In this document: positions 25,940 through 37,015 of the stretch, in pieces
How positions within the stretch are numbered: the stretch's first letter is position 1
How the letters are laid out: every line of letters starts with the position of its first letter
From: Rapana venosa
Taxonomy: Eukaryota > Mollusca > Gastropoda > Neogastropoda > Muricidae
Length of the DNA stretch: 64,000 bases
Assembly: GCA_028751875.1 (NCBI GenBank)
Contig: CM054141.1
Coordinates: forward strand, 73,921,780-73,985,779
Direction: 5' to 3'
Notes under the pieces: model-generated
The model's database searches: none
Told to the model about the DNA's origin: nothing
The model's input: the letters and a program-made list of their open reading frames with translations, nothing else
Program-made: the position numbers and the translations under genes

Positions 25940-26250
25940 TCATATTAAACAGATACAGTGACAGTCTATAAAGTCATCCATTACCCAACAAAATTTCAGT
26001 AAACAATCCACATTATTCATTATAAGGATGTCAATGGACAATTTATACTAACAAATATTCAGTGACAGTTCATATAAGCCATCATATTGTCATTGATCTT
26101 GTAACAATCCATATAACAATCATTCTGAGGACTGTCAGATGACAATTATTTAAACATTCCATATCGACAACAGATCCAAATAATAATTCCACATGATAAT
26201 CAATGATCATACAAAGGCTTAATGATAATACCTATTTCACAACAGATTCA
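25940..26250. repeat. Degenerate CAGTGACA...AATCCATAT repeats
   Basis: Loose repeats of ACAATCCATAT and CAGTGACAGT blocks run for about 300 bp. They are matched at 33920-34240. Confidence 0.65.
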
Positions 26251-26329
26251 GTGAAATGGATAAACAATCCATATAAACAACGGTTCAAGGCAATGTCTGC
26301 ATGGGGGTGCACGGTCTTTGAAAAAAAAT

Positions 26330-26638
26330 AGAATGCATGTTATCTTTTTGCCATCAGCATCAAGACCAGACTGATGTTTCCTGGTCAAGACCATACTTTG
26401 CCTGCATGTGAAACTGAACCATAACAACAGTGATTGAAAGGAGGATACAGCAATGGAGACCGAGATGCTTTTACAGAATCTTGGTATCTCCAAAACAAGA
26501 GATCCCATAACTAACAAAACTAGAATAGTGAAAATGGCCTTCAGGCCATATGACGAGCTCCTGACTTCAGAGAAAAACACTTGTAAAACTGAAGTGTTAT
26601 GGGCACACCACAAGAAACATGTGGACTGGCCAAGGACA
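26330..26638 (+). mobile_element. LINE C-terminus, cut off at 26638 (LINE K, copy 1)
   Basis: Broken translation matches the C-terminal region that follows the reverse transcriptase: an ETEMLLQNLGIS block near 26455, AFRPYDELLTS near 26540-26575, and WAHHKKHVDWP near 26600. The element is cut at 26638, where an unrelated module begins. The second copy (34330-34800) continues to its proper end, showing what was lost. Confidence 0.75.
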
Positions 26639-27400
26639 TTTGACTTATTAAAATGCGTGAGATGGGTACAATTGTTACAATGTGTGAGCGTGCGTTTGCG
26701 CGTGCGCGAGCGACTGTTTGTGAATGTGCGGACGTACGGGATTTAATAGTGCGCACATGAGAAAAAGTGAATTTTGTTGGGGTGGGGTTTGTGGTGGCTG
26801 AGTATTGATGATTTGTGGATGCTTTTTATCTCATGATGGGTGGTGCTGATGTTGGACAGTGTGTGTGTGTTTTAAATATTATGTTTTTAAATGTTTATGT
26901 TTTTATGTATGGCGAGTCACCAGCGGATTTCTCTGTCTCTTTGAGGTAATAAACGCTTTTGATTTTGAATTTGAATTTGTATGTGTGTGCTTGGGGATGT
27001 AAATTGCTTTTGCATTATCTACTAAGTCTGCTATTAATATTTGTCTCGTCTAGTTTACTAGGCGGCGCCTGTGTTCTGTCCCTGTGTTGTTACTTTCCCA
27101 TAAAAAAAAACAAAAAACTTGTGATGAATTTGTTGACGTTTCTTTCCGTTAGCTAACATTATATTTTCTTGGTTTTTCTCCTTTACATTAGGAAGGGGGG
27201 GAGGGGGTTGTTTGGTTGTTTTGTGTTGTTGTTGGGTGTGGGTTTTTTTTTGTTTTTTTTTGTGGGGGTGGGGGTGGGTGGGGGTGGGGGGGCGATTATT
27301 TGGTTGTCCCCTCTTCCTTGTTGTTGTTGCTGCTTTTTATTTGGTTCATGGATTCTTTGTATTTTTTTGTTGTTGTTTCTGTGGGGTTTTTTGTTAGTTT
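26638..27400 (+). repeat. Second copy of the 10334-11040 module
   Basis: It matches 10334-11040 through the alternating GC stretch, AATAAA at 26948 with the TTGAATT tail, and the G-rich run at 27195-27290. This copy seems less error-prone than the first. It joins LINE A sequence at about 27403. Confidence 0.85.
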
Positions 27401-27402
27401 TG

Positions 27403-28270
27403 TAGTCTTCAGTGCGTCCGCCCACCTTGCGTTCCAGTCTCCTGGATATCAAGATGTCTTTCTTATTCACCTTATCGATGATGCCCTGTAGTTGATTGTA
27501 GAATTCCTCTAACGACTTCATCATCGTGATCCGTTGTTGGTGCGTAGCTTGAATCACTGTGATGTTTGAATGGGCTGCCCTGAGGCGGATGGCCATAAGC
27601 CGCTGTTTACTGGGTAGTATCCTATTAACCGAGTTCTTGATGTTCTTGTTGACAAGCATGCCTACGCCATTAATATGTTTGTCCTGCTCTCCGCTATAGT
27701 AGAGCATATGTCCCTCGTCAGTATGGTTTCACCGTGCTCTTTCCATCTGACCTCACAGAGACCTACCAGATGCCAGGTGTACCTGTCCAGCTCGTATAGC
27801 AGTTCTTGGAGTTTGCCTGTTTGGGCCAGACTTTGACTTTTCCACGTTGCGATGGTGATGTAGTCCCTTCCTCTGATCTTTTTGTAGGGTTCCACCAGTA
27901 GCACATTTGGGCGCCTCCGCCCTGGTGGCAGACGGAAGGCGTGATCCTTGTTGATCCGGGCGGCGACCGTTCCGGTATATTCTTTATTGTTGTCCATTCC
28001 ATGTAGCGTGTCTTGGGCAAAAGTAGCCTGCGGCGCCCATCCCTCTCCAGGCGTGATTTTGGGGTTGGGTTGACTCCCCACATGTCACAGGTGGTACCGG
28101 AGTCCATGGTTACCGGTAGCAGAGGACACCTCTGACCTGACCTGCTCCATGAATGGCAGGTGGCAAATGCGACAGGGTGTTTCTGCGGTACTGTACCTTG
28201 CAGTTCAGCACAGGGTTCACCATGTTTGTTGATGCTGACATGCCAACTGGTTTCATCTTCATGACGAATA
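27403..28270 (-). mobile_element. Partial second copy of LINE A 5' third
   Basis: The minus strand encodes the LINE A N-terminal region and endonuclease up to the GDWNAK motif, where it is cut at about 27403. Blocks include WNVK-like, CEVRWKEHGE near 27735 and an NKKDIL block near 27455. The rest of LINE A (reverse transcriptase) is absent. It corresponds to 19010-19900. Confidence 0.85.
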
Positions 28271-28285
28271 GGATGTTTTCACCTT

Positions 28286-28455
28286 CACCTGTCCAAATGA
28301 AGCAATGTGACCTTCACCTGTCCAAATGAAGCAATGTGACCTTCACCTGTCCAAATGAAGCAATGTGACCTTCACCTGTCCAAATGAAGCAATGTGACCT
28401 TCACCTGTCCAAATGAAGCAATGTGACCTTCACCTGTCCAAATGAAGCAATGTGA
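28286..28455. repeat. 29-bp minisatellite, 6 near-perfect units
   Basis: Same unit as at 19915-20100, here with clean 29-bp periodicity (for example 28286, 28315). Confidence 0.97.
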
Positions 28456-28492
28456 CGAAACACTGAAAGTAGGCCCTGTTGCCACCGGAAGA

Positions 28493-28663
28493 GAGTGGAG
28501 AGAGAGAGAGAGAGAGAGAGAGTGTGTGTGTGTGTGTGTGTGTGTGAGTGTGTGTGTGTGTGAGTGAGTGTGTGTGTGAGTGAGTGTGTGTGTGAGTGAG
28601 TGTGTGTGTGAGTGAGTGTGTGTGTGAGTGAGTGTGTGTACTGTGTGGTGTGTGTGTGTGAGT

Positions 28664-28694
<31 letters not shown>

Positions 28695-29010
28695 GTGAGT
28701 GTTGAGTGAGTGAGTGTGTGTGTACTGTGGTGTGTGTGTGAGTGAGTGAGTGTGTGTGTGTGAGTGAGTGTGAGAGTGTGTTGTGTGTGTGTGTGTTGTG
28801 GAGAGAGAGAGTGTGTGTGTGTGAGTGTGAGTGTGGTGTGTGTGTGTGTGAGTGGTGTGTGTGTGTGTGAGTGGTGAGTGGTGTGTGATTGTAGTGTGGT
28901 GAGTAGTGTTGTGTGTGTGTGTGTGGTGTGTGATGAGTGTGGTGATGTAGTGTATGTGTGAGTGAGTGAGTGCTGTGTGTCGTGAGAGTGAGTGAGTGTT
29001 GTGTGTGTGT
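28493..29010. repeat. (GT)n / (GAGT)n microsatellite region
   Basis: Counterpart of 20135-20715. Confidence 0.95.
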
Positions 29011-29025
29011 GTGTGTGCTGTGAAG

Positions 29026-29215
29026 GATAGATAATTTCACTCAGTACTTATAAGCCCAACACCTGAGTCAAAGTGTAGCTGTAAAATTTTGTACTTGAAT
29101 TGGTTTGTATTTTCGGTCCCAAAAAAAACAAACAAAACCCCCCCCCCAAAAAGTTTATTCTTTCCCCTTAAAAAAAATTTAAATTTAAAAACTAATCAAA
29201 TAAAAAGCAACTCCA
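29026..29215. repeat. Second occurrence of the 20716-20924 module
   Basis: It matches 20716-20924 and leads into the LINE B copy as in the first region. Confidence 0.8.
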
Positions 29216-31440
29216 AAGAAGGACTTTCTTGTGATCCGGGCGACTGGAATGCCAAACGGCCTGACGCTTATGCCCAATGGCCGGGGCAGTAGGCCCGTTT
29301 TGGCGTGGAAAACACAAATGATAGAGGTTCAATTTTTGGGAAATTCGCAGCACCCCACTCTTACTGTTCCCAAACACCTTATACCCCACAAGACATAAAG
29401 AAGAACGACTGGCACTCACCAAAGGAAAAACTAACCAGTTTGCTACTTTTGGGCCCCCAAACAAATTAAGTCGAGCATCAAAAAAGCCCAGACAAGAAGT
29501 TTCCCTGGCGCTGTACGGCAGTGACCCGACAGGGTATCTGACCCTACAGTCAAGCTAAGACCAAGAACCAGAAGAAAAACCCCCGTTGCGGTTAAACATG
29601 GAAAAGCTGAAGGACCCCATCGCAAAATCTTTAAAGCTGAGATGGGGGCAGTTTTGCAGCATTGAATTTCCTCCAAGATGACATAACAACCCCGAGACCT
29701 TCACAAGACCTTTCAGGGGACAGCGCTGGGACCCTTTGGGGAAAGAGAGAAAAAAAACCCAACCGGGGGTTCCAACGATATTCGGGACCTGTGCGACCAA
29801 ACGTGGGGGCAAAACCCATGAAAACAAAACCCCGAAACGGCCGAAGATTTAGAACATAAACAGTAAATAAAGAAAAAGATGCTGGGCCTGGGGAACTGGA
29901 TGTCAGAAAAATGCCCCAAAGGTTGAGAAGGCAATGGCGAAAGAGACAGCAAAGAGCGTACCAGACCATAAAGGTTAACCCAAATCCCAGCAGCCAAAGA
30001 CCTCCGTTTTTGAAGACAAAAAGGGGTCACCCCTTACAAGACGCCACTATTATGAAGAGATGGACAAATATTAAGCCCTGTACACTCAACTGAAGGTGAC
30101 CCAACAAACTTCACGAGCAAGACCCCAACCAAAAACCCTGAAAGCCACAGGGCTGGAGGAAGAGGTGAAGAACAGTAAGACCCCGAAAGGGGCAAGTCAC
30201 CGGGGAATTGACAACACCCCGGCGAGCTCATCAAAAAGGGAGGCCCAGAGATAAACGGGGCATTAAAATCATTCCCAAACGATCTGGCCCAGCAAAAGGG
30301 GCCCTGAACAGGGGCCCCCAACCATCATATTCCATTTCCCAAAGAAGGGAGACCTAAAAAGGGCCCAAAATAACAGAACAACGTCTGAAAAGCCCCAAGA
30401 AGTTACACCATTCCCTTGAAAAATTAAAAACCCAAGCAGAAAAATCCATCAAAGAACAGGCAGGAAGACCGGGGTCGAAGACGCCCCAACAACCCACCAA
30501 ACTATAAAACATCCCCCCAAATCCACCCCAGCTCTACCAACTTCATTGACTTCAAGAAGGCCTTCGCCCGAGGTGGCAAAAAGCTTTTGGGGGCAAGTCA
30601 TGGGGAACTAAGTCTCAAACGAGACTGATTCAATCATCCCAGGGCTGTAGACAGCTCCCACAGTGCAGTCCTCAGGGGAAAATCGGGATCTTCCGACTTC
30701 ATGAGTTCGAAAAGGCGCTATCCCCCTTTTTCCGTTCCTGGAGACACAGCAGAGGCCCTTTGGCTTCAGACACAATCCATAGGAGGAAGGCAGTCTGCAA
30801 TCTTGTTGCGAGTATGTGTGTCAGGCGTAGGAAGAACTAGGGATTGCAACCAGAGGATGCAATGGTGTGGAGATGGGTGTGATGATCCTAGTGAACAGTC
30901 AACTCCCGAGTGAGTGAGTGGCGAGATAGAGATGGGGGTACTTGTATTTGGAGAGTGCAGTAAGTGGCGGCATGAGGAGTGTGAAGAGCTTGTGTTGACT
31001 CTCTGTGTGGGGAAAGTGTGGAGAGTCGACCCAGAGTGTGGTGTTTGTGTATGATGATCTTGTTGTACAGTGGAGCAGGGAAATTGTTGGGATGAGTGGT
31101 GTGGCTTCAAGCCTTGAGATGAGTGTCAGTGGAGTTGAATGACGTTAGAGGCAAACGGACTAGCTGGAGCAGATTGAGGTGGCGGGGAAACAAGAACCAT
31201 TGCTGATGTGTAAGTGTGTTATGTGTGTTTGGCCGAGAGAACAACTAACAGCTTATAAGCCCAACCTGAGTGAAATGGTTATGCTGTATAGGATGTAGAA
31301 CTTGAAGTTGTATGCTCGATAACCAAAGAAGACACCAACACACCCCCAAACGTCTAAATTACTTTCCCTAAAAAATTTAAAGGTACAACTACATCTCCGT
31401 GCGGGATCCCAAGGTTCCGCAGGATGAGTGAGGAGGAGAA
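29216..31440 (+). mobile_element. LINE B second copy, homopolymer-smeared
   Basis: Blocks of LINE B follow in the same order as 20925-23460: GDWNAK-like at 29235, PGADIGSDHD-like near 29500, NFIDFKK-like near 30540. Nearly every line has expanded or lost A, C and G runs, so no frame is open for long. From about 30780 the sequence becomes a mix of LINE B and GT-repeat sequence, and 31245-31390 is the module of 20716-20890. I take this to be poor consensus, not biology. Confidence 0.75.
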
Positions 31441-34330
31441 ATAAATATGCAGCATCCATATTGTCAGCAAAGAATAGGGCACATTTTGAAATGAAAGGGC
31501 CAGAGTTGGAAAAATGATCATTCGTCTTATCTGCGTTGTTTTCCATAAAGTACAACACCTGGAAAAAAAGTACAGGTAATTTTGTTTACAGCCAAGAGTT
31601 GGGAACCAGCTGCACCGAAGTTTGCTGCCTTGTATCTGTTTCAAAGCAACTCATATTCAAAGAGCCAAATCTTGGTTGGACCACATCACCATTTTGAAGT
31701 TGGTTTCAGCTTCAAACTCTTGCCCGCCATTGCCTGCTGGTTAATGCTATTTACCACACGAGGAGCTAAAACACTCGTTTTGGTTGTTTGTTGTAACTTC
31801 ATAAGTCTAGCCCTCAAACTCTGCTTTCAACAGTTACACCGGATTTAGTGCAGTTTTTGCCTTGCTTTGTATTTGATGGATACAAAGCCATCCAACCAGG
31901 GCGATCAATACAGGTCTTTTGCTGACTAACTGCACAATCAGAAATCTCTCTCCTGTTGTTTATTTCATCCGCGCAAACGCGTGCATTTGAACCTTTATTT
32001 TTTCACACTGAAATGTATCTTTGCGTTGGATGTATCCCTTCAAAGCCAAGGTTGTCATCCAAACATCCTTGAATTTACAGCAGGCCCCCAGAATTGATGC
32101 CCTCATGCTGGGATGTAAAGGGGAAAAACTCTGAGAACGTTCCCCTTGAAAGTGAAAGTTGGCTGCACACTGGTAATAAAAAATCACTCTTTTTTGTTTT
32201 TAAATCTTAATAACTGCACTAAAAGGCTTCATGTGATTCCCGAACAAATTTGGTAGGTTTGAAATTTAATTTTTCAGCAAACACTGTACCCCTTCAGTCC
32301 TTTGTTGTCTGCTAGCTTCCTTAGCCCAATATGCATGCGCGGGGTCAACGCTGTAGGAATACAGGCAAACCTCATTTGATGATTATTTCCAACTTTCTCA
32401 TGACTACCTGGTATTGCTCTATGTCCTCAATCCCATAAACAAGTGCACAGTCCATTTTTTCATACTTTAAAAAAATCTATGAAAATAACCAACATTTTTT
32501 TGGGGACTCCCACTCTATAGAAAATTCTACATGACCCCCAAATTACTACTGGTGTGGAGTGAGCCTTATGGCATTGGTCAGGATCATTTTAGATTTTTAT
32601 TGACTTTGTTCTTGTTTGTAGTTGCTTTCTCCTTGAGAAAAAGCACTTCTTAGCAATCACAATAGACCTCTGACACATTTTTACAAGCCAAAGTCAGTTT
32701 TCACAAACATTTATGATCCTGGAGAGGTGTCTCATTTTCCAAAGCTTTAAGAAATCTTTACAAAGCAAGCAAACCCTCTAGATCTATACTGACAGGGCCC
32801 CCAGCATCCCCACAGGGTTGGGGGCGTAAATAGTATATCTTGTGACTTTTTGTTTTCTGGGTTCAACACCTTGTCATTGTGAGTTAGAGTGATGTGTGAA
32901 AGGGAAATCATTTTTTCTTTCTGAATGTCCATATAATAGATTATATGCATTAACCATTCTGTGACAATCTTGTGTTGGCAAAAGCATCAGATTATCACAG
33001 TATTATAGTGCCTCACAAAAAAAGCTGAACCAAATGAAGCGAAACAAACCAAAAAGAAAAAACCCAACAGCGCCCGCTCCCCACCCCCCCCAAATCTAGG
33101 ACAAAAAAGAAACGGGCAATATTGTGCAAGTAGGACAAAAAAACCCCCACCCAGATGACAGACAGAAACAAAGAGATGTAAAAGTGACAGAAGAGAGTTT
33201 AAGAACACAATAACCAGAATGTGGGAACACAGGCACTGCATCATGAAGTTTATTCAGAAACAAAGAGAGAAGTAAAATAAGAATTGGCTTTCTTCCCTCA
33301 TTTCAGTTGTTTGCGGTGAATGGGACTGAAATAAATCTGGGTGACAATGACCACATCAGTAGACAATGACATGACAGCTGGTGACAATGACCACAGAAGA
33401 CCATGAGATGACAGCAGGTGACAATGAATACAGAAAACGAGATGGCAGCTGGTGACAATGAACATAAAGGACATGACAGCTGGTGACAATGAACAGAGAA
33501 GATAATGAAATGACAGCTGGTGACAATGACCACATTACACTGTGAGACGATAGATGGTGACAATGAACACAGTAAACTTGCCAGGAACTTTTTGGAAAAA
33601 AAAAATCAGGAATTTTTGCATTAATATATTCCTGTCATTTTGGGCCTCCTATCTGACAGAGATGAAAAAACAGACACAAAACAAACCACTACCCGTATGT
33701 GGTTTCCTGCCTTTATACCAATGTACACCCACAAAACTAGTCACCAGATCACCAGTACGAAAAAACTATACACACAGTATGGGTGTGTTAGAAATTATTA
33801 GTATTACTATCATTATTACAATTATTGTTTATAGCCCTTTAACCAGAGGCAACATAAATGAACAAATCTGAAAAAACATTACCATGTACAATTTCTTAAA
33901 GAATCATATTAACAGATACAGTGACAGTCTATACAGTCATCCATACTAACAAAATATTCAGTAACAATCCACATAATCATTATAAGGACTGTCAATGACA
34001 ATTTATACTAACAACATATTCAGTGACAGTTCATATAGCCATCCATATTGACATCAGATCTTGTAACAATCCATATAACAATCATTCTGAGGACTGTCAG
34101 TGACAATTCATTTAACATTCCATATCGACAACAGATCCAAATAATAATCCACATGATAATCAATATCATACAAAGGGCTGTAAATGATAATCCATATTCA
34201 CAACAGATTCAGTGACAATGGATATAACAATCCATATAAACAACAGGTTCAGCAATGTCTGCATGGGGGTGCACTGTCTTTTAAAAAAAATAGAATGCAC
34301 TGTTGTCTTTTTGCCATCAGCATCAAGACC
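31440..34330. other. Second copy of 23511-26330
   Basis: Long near-identical blocks align with 23511-26330, including both tandem-repeat zones. No gene is recognised. Confidence 0.85.
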
Positions 34331-34800
34331 AGACTGATGTTTCCTGGTCAAGTCCATACTTTTGCATGCATGTGAAACATGAACCATAACAACAGAGATT
34401 GAAAGGAGGATACAGGCAATGGAGACGAGATGCTTTTACAGAATTCTTGGTATCTCAAACAGAGATCACATAACTAACAAAACTAGAATAGAAAATGCCT
34501 TCAGGCCATATGAAGAGCTCCTGACTTCAGAGAAAAAACTGTAAACTGAAGTGTTATGGGCACACCACAAGAACATGTGGACTGGCCAAGACTGTCCTAC
34601 AGGGAACAGTACAAGGAGGGAGACGAAGATAACAGGAAGACAACATCAGAGAGAGGACTGGCCTTGAGTGGAATAACTCGTGAAGGAAAACTGAAAACCG
34701 CAAGAAGAGGAAGCTGGATGCAAAATCTTCACTGCTGCCCCAATCCAATCCTATTGTTTAGAGCCCTGCCGACCACAGAGGCCATATCAGGGCTGTCACC
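34330..34800 (+). mobile_element. LINE C-terminus (LINE K, copy 2, intact end)
   Basis: Translation in three frames gives the C-terminal blocks of a LINE polymerase: RCFYRILGIS-like near 34430, AFRPYEELLTS near 34500-34530, TCGLAKTVLQGT near 34575-34605, GRQ-like and EWTGLEWN near 34660-34680. It ends near 34800. Because it reads through the point at which copy 1 is cut, it shows that 26638 is a breakpoint. Confidence 0.75.
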
Positions 34801-35130
34801 TCTTCAAACTTTGAATCTCAGATAAAAAATGTGCAACTATATACAGATTAAAACGGGGTATAAAACCAACTCTACTGTCATTCCTTGTATCAACACCCTG
34901 GTCAACCATAAGGGTCAACCCAGGATGGTCACCACGTTGTGGGAGAAACCACATCAACCACACCATAAAATGAGATAAAACCAAAATCAGATTCCTTAAA
35001 ACAACCTTGTTCTTAGTATGTGACACTGTTAACACTTCAATCATAAGACTTCAGAATTAAAAGCGATTCCTCAGGGGTCACTAGATCAGTTAGGTGAAGG
35101 TTCTTTCGGCTGCCTATGTGCAGTCAATTT
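34800..35130. other. Unassigned unique-looking stretch
   Basis: No coding, RNA or repeat signal was recognised. Confidence 0.5.
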
Positions 35131-36070
35131 TTAGACTACACTTGGTGTTTTAACTGCACGTGTCTTTTTAGACTGCACTATGTGTTTTAGACTGACTGTT
35201 TTTGACTGCACTGGTGTTTTAGACTGCACTGTGTTTTTTGGACTGCACTTGTTTTTATGATGTTTTTTTAGACTGCACTGTGTGTTTTGGCTGCATGTGT
35301 TTATGCACTGGTGCCTTTTTAGGACTGTGCTGTGTTTTTTTAGACTGCAGTGTCCTTTATTGGATGGCTGCACTGTCTTTCAGGCTGCAGTTTTTTTTTG
35401 AAGACTGTCCATGTGCCTTTTTAGGATATGTGCGTCTTTTAAGACTGCATTCCTTTTGGACTGCACTGGTTTTTTAGTCTGTCTATGTGCCTTTTTATCT
35501 TACTATGTGCCTTTTTAGTCATGCACATGTCCTTTTATTGGACTGTATTGTCTTTTTTTAGCTGCACTTTGCCTTGGACTGTATTGTCTTTTTTTAGTCG
35601 CAAAGACCTTTGGTACTCAATAGTGCCTTTTTAGTACTATGTGCCTTTTGTCTGTACTTGCCTTTGTCCCATATGGACCTTTTTAGCACTAGTCCTTTTT
35701 CAAGATGCTAGGTCTATTTTTTAGTCTGACTATGTGCCTTTTGTCTGACTATGTGCCTTTTAGTCTGTCACTATTGTGCCTTTCTAAGTCTGACTATGTG
35801 CCTTTTTAGTCTGTACTATGTGCCTTTTTAGTCTGCACTATGTGCCTTTTTAGTCTGTACTATGTGCCTTTTTAGTCTGTACTATGTGCCTTTTTAGTCT
35901 GTACTATGTGCCTTTTTAGTCTGTACTATGTGCCTTTTTAGTCTGCACTATGTGCCTTTTTAGTCTGTACTATGTGCCTTTTTAGTCTGCACTATGTGCC
36001 TTTTTAGTCTGTACTATGTGCCTTTTTAGTCTGCATTGTCTTTTTTTAGTCTGCACTATGTGCCTTTCTG
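35131..36070. repeat. 22-bp minisatellite, about 40 units
   Basis: The unit is TTTTTAGTCTGTACTATGTG plus CC. Units are clean at 35800-36020 and degenerate before and after. Confidence 0.95.
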
Positions 36071-36269
36071 GACTGCGCTGTATCTTTTTAGACTGCATTG
36101 TCTTTTTTTGTTTGTTTTGAAACTGCACTATGTCTTTTTTTTTTTTAAAGAGACAGCACTATGTGTCTTTTTGGACTGCAATGTGTGTGTGGGTTTTTTG
36201 GTTTGCTTTTGGTTTAAACAGCACTATGTAATTTTTGGGGACTGCAAAATATGTCCTGTATTTATAGAC

Positions 36270-36512
36270 ATGTGTCATTTTTTAGACAAGACTATATATC
36301 TTTTATAGACAGTACTATATAGTTTATCTTTTTAGACAGTACTATACAATTTCTCTTTTTTAGACAGTACTACATAGTTTATCTTTTTTAGACAGTACTA
36401 TATATCTTTTTTAGACAGTACTACATAATTTATCTTTTTAAGACAGTACTACATAGTTTATCTTTTTTAGACAAAACTATATAATTTATCTTTTTTAGAC
36501 AGTACTACATCC
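36270..36512. repeat. About 28-bp minisatellite
   Basis: Units of the form TTTTTAGACAGTACTACATA plus GTTTATCT. The core TTTTTAGNC..TACTAT is shared with the neighbouring 22-bp array, so the two arrays are probably related. Confidence 0.9.
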
Positions 36513-36552
36513 AGATAGACACTGGAAGCAGCAGCCTGAACACTGACTGCAG

Positions 36553-37015
36553 ACAGACAGACAGACAGACAGACCCACTACCAGGCCCAGAACCAGCTCA
36601 ACACAGGGGAAAGCCACTACAGCAACAGAACCAGCTCAACACAGGGGAAAGCCACTACAGCAACAGAACCAGCTCAACACAGGGGAAAGCCACTACAGCA
36701 ACAGAACCAGCTCAACACAGGGGAAAGCCACTACAGCAACAGAACCAGCTCAACACAGGGGAAAGCCACTACAGCAACAGAACCAGCTCAACACAGGGGA
36801 AAGCCACTACAGCGACAGAACCAGCTCAACACAGGAAAGCCACTACAGCGACAGAACCAGCTCAACACAGGTGAAAGCCACTACAGCAACAGAACCAGTC
36901 AAAACAGGGGAAAGCCACTGAAGCGACAGAACCAGCTCAACACAGCGGAAAGCCACTACAGCAACAGACATCAAGCTCAACACAGGGGCAAAGCCACTAG
37001 ACGAAAGCACACGCG
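36553..37015. repeat. (CAGA)n followed by 38-bp minisatellite, about 11 units
   Basis: The unit is CAGAACCAGCTCAACACAGG followed by GGAAAGCCACTACAGCAA. Starts at 36588 and 36626 show the 38-bp period. Later units decay. 38 is not a multiple of three, so a coding role is unlikely. Confidence 0.95.

Larger units (their letters stand above)
23511..26440. other. Duplicated region without recognised gene
   Basis: This stretch matches 31440-34330 closely, with small indels. It is AT-rich, has no convincing open frame, and holds several short tandem repeats (separate entry). A conserved block near 24085-24260 is open on the minus strand in the second copy, but I see no family match. Confidence 0.6.

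Noticed and set aside
28286..28455. CRISPR-like direct repeats
   Set aside because: Units are head to tail with no spacers, and the DNA is eukaryotic. The same applies to 36588-37015 and 51630-52541.
20925..29260. Twin-priming inversion joining LINE A and LINE B
   Set aside because: The arrangement fits, but the two elements are different families beyond the shared GDWNAK motif, and LINE A is continuous in the first copy.
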